This document shows positions 58,671 to 64,000 of a stretch of 64,000 bases of DNA, in pieces. This stretch comes from Streptomyces sp. Je 1-369 (GTDB lineage Bacteria; Actinomycetota; Actinomycetes; Streptomycetales; Streptomycetaceae), in the NCBI RefSeq assembly GCF_026810505.1, contig NZ_CP101750.1, forward strand, positions 2,819,254 through 2,883,253, written 5' to 3'. Made by a program: the position numbers and the translations under genes. A model generated the notes under the pieces. The model ran no database searches. It saw nothing but the letters and a program-made list of their open reading frames with translations, and was not told the DNA's origin. Each line of letters starts with the position of its first letter. The stretch's first letter is position 1.

Positions 58671-58699
58671 GTAACCGCGTGGTTACCCGCCGGGTAACC
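58671..58699. promoter_or_regulatory. Overlapping dyads upstream of the sigma-factor gene
   Basis: Three alternating half-sites GTAACC (58671), GGTTAC (58681) and GTAACC (58694) lie within 29 bp. They form a GTAACC-GCGT-GGTTAC dyad and a perfect GGTTACCCG-C-CGGGTAACC dyad. They are 34 to 62 bp upstream of the start codon and fit an operator or an RNA switch of alternative hairpins. Confidence 0.65.
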
Positions 58700-58742
58700 C
58701 CGGTTCCGGGAACTCAACCGTCCGTGAGCCAGGTGAAGCGCC

Positions 58743-60641
58743 TCAGAGCGCGTCCGCGCCCCGCTCGCGGAGCGCCTGGCCGTACTGCTGCAGGACCCAC
58801 AACTCGTTCTGTACGGCGCTCAGATGCTGCGGGTCGCCGCCCGCGCCGACGCGGGCGAGGGTGCCCTGGACATCACGGATGCGCCGGTCGACGGCGCGCA
58901 GCCGGACCTGCACGAGCTGGATGCCCGCGTACATCTCGTCGACGGTCTTGCGCAGGATCGCCTCGACGGCGAGCTCGGTGACCATCGCGCGGACCGCGTC
59001 GTCCGGCGCCGCCTCGCGGACCCGTACGAGGTACTCCTGCGGGTCCTGTGCTCCGTACTCCGTGCCGCCCGCCTCCTCGATGGCGCGGCGCACCGCGGCG
59101 TAGGGCGGGGCGGTGAATTCGTCCATGCCGTACGCGTCGAAGGCCGGGGAGACCAACTGCGGGTACTGCAGGGCCAGTTTGATCAGCTCGCGCTCGGTGC
59201 GGTGGGCGGGGCTGCGCAGGTTGAGCGCGGGGCCGCTGAAGCCCTGCGGCGCGGCGTCGTACCCCGGAGCGGAGCGCTGGGCGGCGGGGGCGGGGCCCCT
59301 GCCGCCGCGGTCGCGGGCCCAGCGGGCCAGCTGGGCGACGCGCTTGACGACGAACTGGGTGTCGAGGATGCCGAGCATCCCGGCGAGCTGCACGGCGACC
59401 TCGTGCTGCGCGCCGCTGTTCTTGATGCGGGCCACCACGGGGCCCGCCTCGTCCAGGGCGGCGGCGCGGCCCGCGGGCGTCTCCAGGTCGTACCGCGCGA
59501 CGATCTGGCGCAGTGCGAACTCGAAGAGCGGTGTGCGCGGTTCGACGAGCTCGGCGACGGCCGCGTCGCCCTTGGCGAGCCGCAGGTCACAGGGGTCCAT
59601 GCCGTCGGGGGCGACCGCGATGTACGTCTCCGCGGCGAACTTCTGGTCGTCCTCGAAGGCGCGCAGGGCGGCCTTCTGGCCCGCCGCGTCACCGTCGAAG
59701 GTGAAGATCACCCGGGCCGAGCCGTTGTCCATCAGGAGGCGGCGGAGGATCTTGATGTGGTCGCCGCCGAAGGCCGTGCCGCAGGTCGCGATGGCGGTGG
59801 TGATGCCGGCCAGGTGGCAGGCCATCACGTCCGTGTATCCCTCGACGACGACGGCGCGGCTGGACTTGGCGATCTCCTTCTTGGCCAGGTCGATGCCGTA
59901 CAGGACCTGGGATTTCTTGTAGATCGCCGTCTCGGGCGTGTTCAGGTACTTCGGGCCGTTGTCGTCGTCGCGGAGCTTGCGCGCGCCGAAGCCCACCACG
60001 TCGCCGCCGATGTCGCGGATCGGCCACATGAGACGGCCGCGGAAGCGGTCGATGGGGCCGCGGCGGCCCTCCTGGGAGATGCCGGAGAGGGTGAGCTCCT
60101 TGTCGGTGAAGCCCTTGCCGCGCAGGAAGCGCGTGAGGTGGTCCCAGCCTGCCGGGCTGTACCCCACGCCGAAGTGCGCGGCCGCGGCCTGGTCGAAGCC
60201 GCGCTCGGCGAGGAACTTCCGGCCGATCTCGGCCTCGGGGCTCTCCAGCTGGTCCACGTAGAACTGCGCGGCGATCTTGTGGGCCTCGACGAGGCGGATC
60301 CGCTCGCCGCGCTGGTGCGCGGGGTTGTACCCACCCTCTTCGTAGCGCAGCGTGATGCCCGCCTGGGCGGCGAGGCGCTCGACCGTCTCCGAGAACGTGA
60401 GGTGGTCGATCTTCATCACGAAGGCGATCGTGTCGCCGCCTTCCTGGCAGCCGAAGCAGTGGAAGAGACCCTTGCTCGGGCTGACCTGGAAGGACGGGGA
60501 CTTCTCGTCGTGGAAGGGGCACAGGCCCTTGAGGTTTCCGCCCCCCGCGTTGCGCAGCTGGAGGTAGTCGGAGACCACGGCGTCGATCGGGACCGCGTCC
60601 CGAACCGCCTTCACGTCTTCGTCATTGATCCTGCCTGCCAC
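58743..60641 (-). CDS. dnaG: DNA primase DnaG
   Basis: 632 residues from GTG 60641. The N-terminal CHC2 zinc domain has C41, H44, C62 and C65 (CPFHDEKSPSF, HCFGC). The Toprim core shows VVVEGYTDVMA and FTFDGDAAG with the metal acids. The C-terminal helicase-interaction domain ends at Leu-rich helices (NELWVLQQYGQALRER). It makes RNA primers for replication. A ribosome site is weak; a TAGTAT sequence seven bases upstream raises the chance of a leaderless transcript. It lies 43 bp after the start side of the FAD reductase gene's end. Confidence 0.96.
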   Translation of the reverse strand: MAGRINDEDVKAVRDAVPIDAVVSDYLQLRNAGGGNLKGLCPFHDEKSPSFQVSPSKGLFHCFGCQEGGDTIAFVMKIDHLTFSETVERLAAQAGITLRYEEGGYNPAHQRGERIRLVEAHKIAAQFYVDQLESPEAEIGRKFLAERGFDQAAAAHFGVGYSPAGWDHLTRFLRGKGFTDKELTLSGISQEGRRGPIDRFRGRLMWPIRDIGGDVVGFGARKLRDDDNGPKYLNTPETAIYKKSQVLYGIDLAKKEIAKSSRAVVVEGYTDVMACHLAGITTAIATCGTAFGGDHIKILRRLLMDNGSARVIFTFDGDAAGQKAALRAFEDDQKFAAETYIAVAPDGMDPCDLRLAKGDAAVAELVEPRTPLFEFALRQIVARYDLETPAGRAAALDEAGPVVARIKNSGAQHEVAVQLAGMLGILDTQFVVKRVAQLARWARDRGGRGPAPAAQRSAPGYDAAPQGFSGPALNLRSPAHRTERELIKLALQYPQLVSPAFDAYGMDEFTAPPYAAVRRAIEEAGGTEYGAQDPQEYLVRVREAAPDDAVRAMVTELAVEAILRKTVDEMYAGIQLVQVRLRAVDRRIRDVQGTLARVGAGGDPQHLSAVQNELWVLQQYGQALRERGADAL

Positions 60642-60684
60642 GTAGGAATACTACGGCTCGCCTGTGACACTCCTGCCCGGCCGG

Positions 60685-61947
60685 TCACCCCAGGAGCGAC
60701 GCCAGGGGGGTCGACGGGTCCGCGAGGGCGTCCGCGTCGGGGCGTACGCCCTTGCGGATCAGCTGCTGGATGGGTTCCGTGACGTCCCACACATTCACGT
60801 TCATGCCCGCGAGGACCTGCCCCTCGCGCAGCCAGAACGCGATGAACTCCCGCTTGGCGGTGTCGCCGCGCACCACCACTTGGTCGTACGTCCCCGGGGG
60901 CGCCCAGCCCGAGTACTCCAGGCCGACGTCGTACTGGTCCGAGAAGAAGTACGGCACGCGGTCGTACGTGACGTCCTGGCCGAGCATCGCGCGCGCGGCG
61001 GCGGGGCCGCCGTTCAGGGCGTTGGCCCAGTGCTCGACGCGCAGGCTCGTGCCGAAGAGCGGGTGGCGGACGGCGGCCACGTCGCCCGCCGCGAAGATGT
61101 CGGGGTCGGAGGTGCGCAGTGACGCGTCGACGGCGATGCCGCCGCCGTCGGCGCGGTCGGCGAGGGCAAGGCCCGCGGACTCGGCGAGGGCCGTGCGGGG
61201 GGCCGCGCCGATGGCCGCGAGGACGTCGTGCGCCGGGTGCTCCTCGCCGTCGTCCGTGCGGGCGGCCAGGACCATGCCGTCCTGGCCGGCGATCTCGGTG
61301 AGCCGCGCGCCGAAGTGGAAGCGGACGCCGTGCTCGGCGTGCAGGTCGGCGAACATCTGGCCGACCTCGGGGCCGAGGACGGCGTGCAGCGGAGTCTGCT
61401 CGGCCTCGACGACGGTGACCTCCGCGCCGTACTCCCGAGCGGCCGCCGCGATCTCCAGGCCGATCCAGCCCGCGCCCGCGATCACCAGGTGGCCGTTGTC
61501 CCTGCCCAGGGAGGACAGGACGTTCCGGAGGCGGTCGGCGTGCGCGAGGCGGCGCAGGTGGTGGACGCCTGCGAGGCCGGTGCCCGGGACGTCGAGGCGG
61601 CGGGGCTCGGCGCCGGTGACCAGCAGGAGCTTGTCGTAGTGGATGACGGCGCCGTCGCCGAGGCGGACGCTCTTCGCCTCGCGGTCGATGGCGACGACGG
61701 TCTGGCCCAGGTGCAGTTCGACGTCCGCCTGCGCGTACCACCCCGGTTCGTGGACGAAGACGCTGTCGCGCTCCTCCTTGCCCAGGAGGTACCCCTTGGA
61801 CAGGGGCGGGCGCTCGTAGGGGTGGTCACGCTCGTCGCCGATGAGGATCACCCGGCCGGTGAACCCTTCGGAGCGAAGCGTTTCGGCCGCCTTGGCGCCG
61901 GCCAGCCCTCCTCCGACAATGACGAACGTCTGATCCGCGTCGACCAC
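60685..61947 (-). CDS. NAD(P)/FAD-dependent ferredoxin reductase-type oxidoreductase
   Basis: 420 residues from GTG 61947, with AAGGAGG upstream. FAD-binding is shown by FVIVGGGLAGAKAAETLR at the N-terminus and IFAAGDVAAVRHPL late. NAD-binding is shown by LVIAGAGWIGLEIAAAAREYG near 160. The C-terminal domain has the rubredoxin/ferredoxin-reductase pattern YFFSDQYDVGLEYSG. It passes electrons from NAD(P)H to a ferredoxin or similar carrier; no ferredoxin or P450 gene is adjacent. It is transcribed in the same direction as dnaG, 43 bp apart, so they may share a transcript. Confidence 0.93.
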   Translation of the reverse strand: MVDADQTFVIVGGGLAGAKAAETLRSEGFTGRVILIGDERDHPYERPPLSKGYLLGKEERDSVFVHEPGWYAQADVELHLGQTVVAIDREAKSVRLGDGAVIHYDKLLLVTGAEPRRLDVPGTGLAGVHHLRRLAHADRLRNVLSSLGRDNGHLVIAGAGWIGLEIAAAAREYGAEVTVVEAEQTPLHAVLGPEVGQMFADLHAEHGVRFHFGARLTEIAGQDGMVLAARTDDGEEHPAHDVLAAIGAAPRTALAESAGLALADRADGGGIAVDASLRTSDPDIFAAGDVAAVRHPLFGTSLRVEHWANALNGGPAAARAMLGQDVTYDRVPYFFSDQYDVGLEYSGWAPPGTYDQVVVRGDTAKREFIAFWLREGQVLAGMNVNVWDVTEPIQQLIRKGVRPDADALADPSTPLASLLG

Positions 61948-62053
61948 TTGATGCCTCCTTGCCCGGGGTACCGGGGGTGTCCCCGGAAGAAATCAGTCTT
62001 GCCACACTTGCCAACTGGGCTTGCCGCCACTGGGAGCGTCCCGCACGCGGCGT

Positions 62054-62084
62054 GATGGGGGAAGGGGGCCCGCCCCCGACCATC
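62054..62084 (-). terminator. G/C hairpin after dgt
   Basis: GATGG/CCATC outer and GGGGGC/GCCCCC inner pairings lie 30 bp beyond the dgt stop, on the dgt strand. Confidence 0.45.
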
Positions 62085-62113
62085 CACATCACGTCACACC
62101 TTCTCAGGGCCTC

Positions 62114-63424
62114 TCAGGGCCTCGCGGTCAGGCGGGTGTGCAGGGCGCGGGCCGCGGCGTCCGTCAAGGACGCGATCTGGTCGATCACGACGCGCCGCGC
62201 GGCACGGTCGTCGGGCGCCTCGTCGAACAGCGCGCGGAACTGCGGGTCGAGTCCGTCGGGGGCGCGGGCGGTGAGCGCCTCGGCGAGCTCGGCGACGACG
62301 ATGCGCTGGTCCGCGCGGAGCCGCTCCTGTGCGGGGCGCTGCATCACGTAGCGATCGGCCACGGCTTTGAGGACCGCGCACTCGTGCCGTGCCTCGCGGG
62401 GCACGACGAGCTCGGCGGCGTACCGCGTGAGAGGGCCCTTGCCGTACCGCACGCGCGTGGCCGTCTCCGCGGCCAGACAGAAGCGGCCGATGAGCTGACT
62501 GGTGGCGTCCTTCAACCGGGCCTGGGCGACGGCCGATCCGTCGTACCCGTGCGGCCACCACTCCTGCTCCAGGAGGCGGTCCAGGGCCTGGGCGAGCTCT
62601 TCGGGGTCGGTGTCCGCGGGAACGTACCGCCCCAGTGCCACGGCGTAGATGTCCTGGCGCTCGGGCTCGGCGTGCAGCGCGTTCGGGTCGATGTGCCCGG
62701 CGTGCAGGCCGTCCTCCAGGTCGTGGACCGAGTACGCGACGTCGTCCGACCAGTCCATGACCTGCGCCTCGAAGCAGGTGCGCTGTCCGGGGGCCTCTTT
62801 GCGGACCCAGTCGAAGACGGGACGGTCGTCTTCGTAGACACCGAATTTCACGGACGACGGGTCGGTGGGGTGCGAGCCGAGCGACCAGGGGTACTTGGTG
62901 GCGGCGTCCAGCGCGGCACGCGAGAGGTTGAGCCCCACGCTGACGAACTCGTCGGTGGCCTCCGAGCGGATGAAACGCTTCGGTTCGATGCGGGTCAGCA
63001 GCCTCAGCGACTGGGCGTTGCCCTCGAAACCGCCGCAGTCCTGCGCCACTTCGTTCAGCGCCTGCTCGCCGTTGTGCCCGAACGGCGGGTGGCCGAGGTC
63101 GTGGGAGAGACAGGCCGTCTCCACCAGGTCGGGGTCGCAGCCGAGCGCGGCACCGAGTTCGCGGCCCACCTGGGCGCACTCCAGGGAGTGCGTCAGACGC
63201 GTACGGGCACTGGCGTCCCAGGCCTGGCTGCGGGTGCCCGGCGTGACGACCTGCGTCTTGCCCGCGAGGCGGCGCAGGGCCGCGGAGTGCAGGACGCGCG
63301 CGCGGTCGCGCTGGAAGGCCGTGCGCCCCGGCCTCTTGTCGGGCTCGGCGGCCCACCGCTCCACGGCTGCTTCGTCATAGGCGCTGTACGCCTCGTATCG
63401 CGCGTTCGGTGCTGTGCCTTCCAT
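62114..63424 (-). CDS. dgt: Deoxyguanosinetriphosphate triphosphohydrolase-like HD enzyme
   Basis: 436 residues from ATG 63424. The HD-domain metal site is clear: His79 ([11 protein letters not shown]), His108-Asp109 ([16 protein letters not shown]) and a late Asp in [17 protein letters not shown]. The family hydrolyses dGTP or other dNTPs to nucleoside and triphosphate, limiting the dNTP pool. N-terminal [29 protein letters not shown] is the family opening. Its place near dnaG is conserved in actinobacteria and fits a replication role. Some dNTPases also protect against phage, but nothing here argues for that. Confidence 0.94.
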   Translation of the reverse strand: MEGTAPNARYEAYSAYDEAAVERWAAEPDKRPGRTAFQRDRARVLHSAALRRLAGKTQVVTPGTRSQAWDASARTRLTHSLECAQVGRELGAALGCDPDLVETACLSHDLGHPPFGHNGEQALNEVAQDCGGFEGNAQSLRLLTRIEPKRFIRSEATDEFVSVGLNLSRAALDAATKYPWSLGSHPTDPSSVKFGVYEDDRPVFDWVRKEAPGQRTCFEAQVMDWSDDVAYSVHDLEDGLHAGHIDPNALHAEPERQDIYAVALGRYVPADTDPEELAQALDRLLEQEWWPHGYDGSAVAQARLKDATSQLIGRFCLAAETATRVRYGKGPLTRYAAELVVPREARHECAVLKAVADRYVMQRPAQERLRADQRIVVAELAEALTARAPDGLDPQFRALFDEAPDDRAARRVVIDQIASLTDAAARALHTRLTARP

Positions 63425-63485
63425 GCACCGACAGTAGACGCAAGCACTGACAAACAGGGATCTGGCCTCATGGATTCGGCCTCCG

Positions 63486-64000
63486 TCAGACGCTGCTGAG
63501 GGTGCGTCGGAAGACTGCTGCGGGGGCGTTGCGTGCCTGGTCGTAGCGGAGGAGGACGAGGCGGGCGAGTGCGGCGTGGGGACCGAGGGGGGCCGCGGCG
63601 ATCCAGGGGGCAGCGCCCGCGCTCTGGGTGGCGAAGCGGCCGGGCGCGGTGAAGTAGGAGGCGACTGCGGTACGCGTCCGCCCTTCCGCGGCCAGCGCCG
63701 CGAGCGCTTCCGGGACGCCGCGGGGGCAGGCCGGGGTGGGGGCGGCGTAGGCGGGGACGACGGGGACGCCGAGGCGGTCGGCGAGCAGCCCGGCGGCGGT
63801 CTCCGTGTCGGCGGCGGACTCCGGGTCGCGGGAGCCCGCGGCGGCGAGGACCACGGCGTGCCCGCGCCGCGCACCGGCTCCGGACCCGGCCCCGGCAGGC
63901 CGCTCGGGCCAGCCGGCCTGGACGAGCCGGGCGTGCAGCGTCTCGGCGAGCAGCGGGTGGGGGCCCAGCGGGGCGGCGACCCGGGTGCCGAGGTCGGGGA
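63486..64000 (-). CDS. Sirohydrochlorin chelatase (CbiX/SirB-like), N-terminus off window
   Basis: The last 171 codons lie within the window. The frame is open to the right edge with family-like [44 protein letters not shown] and a second-repeat end [19 protein letters not shown]. CbiX-type enzymes insert Fe or Co into sirohydrochlorin for siroheme or cobalamin. The first half with the N-terminal His motif is beyond base 64000. An internal GTG at 63854 would give only 122 residues and is not the true start. It is downstream of genes not seen here, often sulfite or nitrite reductases. Confidence 0.85.
   Translation of the reverse strand, partial: PDLGTRVAAPLGPHPLLAETLHARLVQAGWPERPAGAGSGAGARRGHAVVLAAAGSRDPESAADTETAAGLLADRLGVPVVPAYAAPTPACPRGVPEALAALAAEGRTRTAVASYFTAPGRFATQSAGAAPWIAAAPLGPHAALARLVLLRYDQARNAPAAVFRRTLSSV

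Noticed and set aside
62114..63424. Anti-phage dGTPase defence gene
   Set aside because: It lies in the conserved dnaG neighbourhood without other defence genes, so a housekeeping role is more likely.

Overview
The window is GC-rich DNA (about 70 percent or more by eye) with the codon use, GTG starts and gene content of a Streptomyces chromosome. MreB-like mbl, a HrdA-type principal-like sigma factor, dnaG, dgt, malonyl-CoA synthetase matB, a DUF3068 protein, a DUF2613 protein and a zinc-ribbon protein resembling the SCO2400 family all point to the conserved chromosome core. No phage, plasmid, integrase, IS element, CRISPR array or rRNA operon was seen.

Layout. 1-5.4 kb: a frameshifted NAD-binding oxidoreductase (cut by the left edge) divergent from a LysR regulator, an APH-fold kinase, a decayed LysE-type remnant, a TetR regulator with well-formed operators and a small membrane protein, then a secreted pyroglutamyl-peptidase-like protein whose catalytic Cys is Ser. 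5.4-12.4 kb: an EI24 membrane protein, a large secreted M14 zinc carboxypeptidase, a serine beta-lactamase-fold hydrolase, and an ohr / zinc-free MDR reductase / MarR oxidative-stress group. 12.4-16.1 kb: zinc-ribbon membrane protein, PucR-like regulator, DUF2613 and DUF3068 proteins.

16.4-27.5 kb: a tightly coupled envelope-glycan operon (GT4, methyltransferase, AftD-like arabinofuranosyltransferase, condensation-fold acyltransferase, second methyltransferase, EamA-like transporter, Trm112-like zinc ribbon), followed by an FkbM methyltransferase and an unknown protein. 27.6-30.3 kb: LysR, cysteine dioxygenase and YeiH exporter, probably one cysteine/sulfite-handling unit. 30.5-32 kb: matB. 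32-35.8 kb: a large secreted subtilase.

36.1-43.5 kb holds the most unusual system: a trypsin-VMAP-like protein, a MoxR AAA+ ATPase and a giant SAV_2336-type vWA / pseudokinase / SARP-like / pseudo-HAD protein. This is a vWA-MoxR-VMAP ternary conflict-type locus. It is preceded by a coupled 31-codon leader made of RTP repeats, and it contains a C-homopolymer tract across which the reading frame changes.

43.7-51 kb: mbl, a two-GAF histidine kinase with a truncated ATPase domain, a molybdate operon (TOBE regulator, modA, modBC fusion), and YihY/BrkB. 51-64 kb: three tRNAs (one CAT, two Asn), YtxH-like, FGGY kinase, a heterodimeric ABC exporter, hrd sigma factor, dnaG, an FAD reductase, dgt, and a sirohydrochlorin chelatase cut by the right edge.

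Short tandem repeats whose unit is a multiple of three (12, 15, 18 bp) recur at gene starts through the window, especially around the VMAP locus and the envelope operon.
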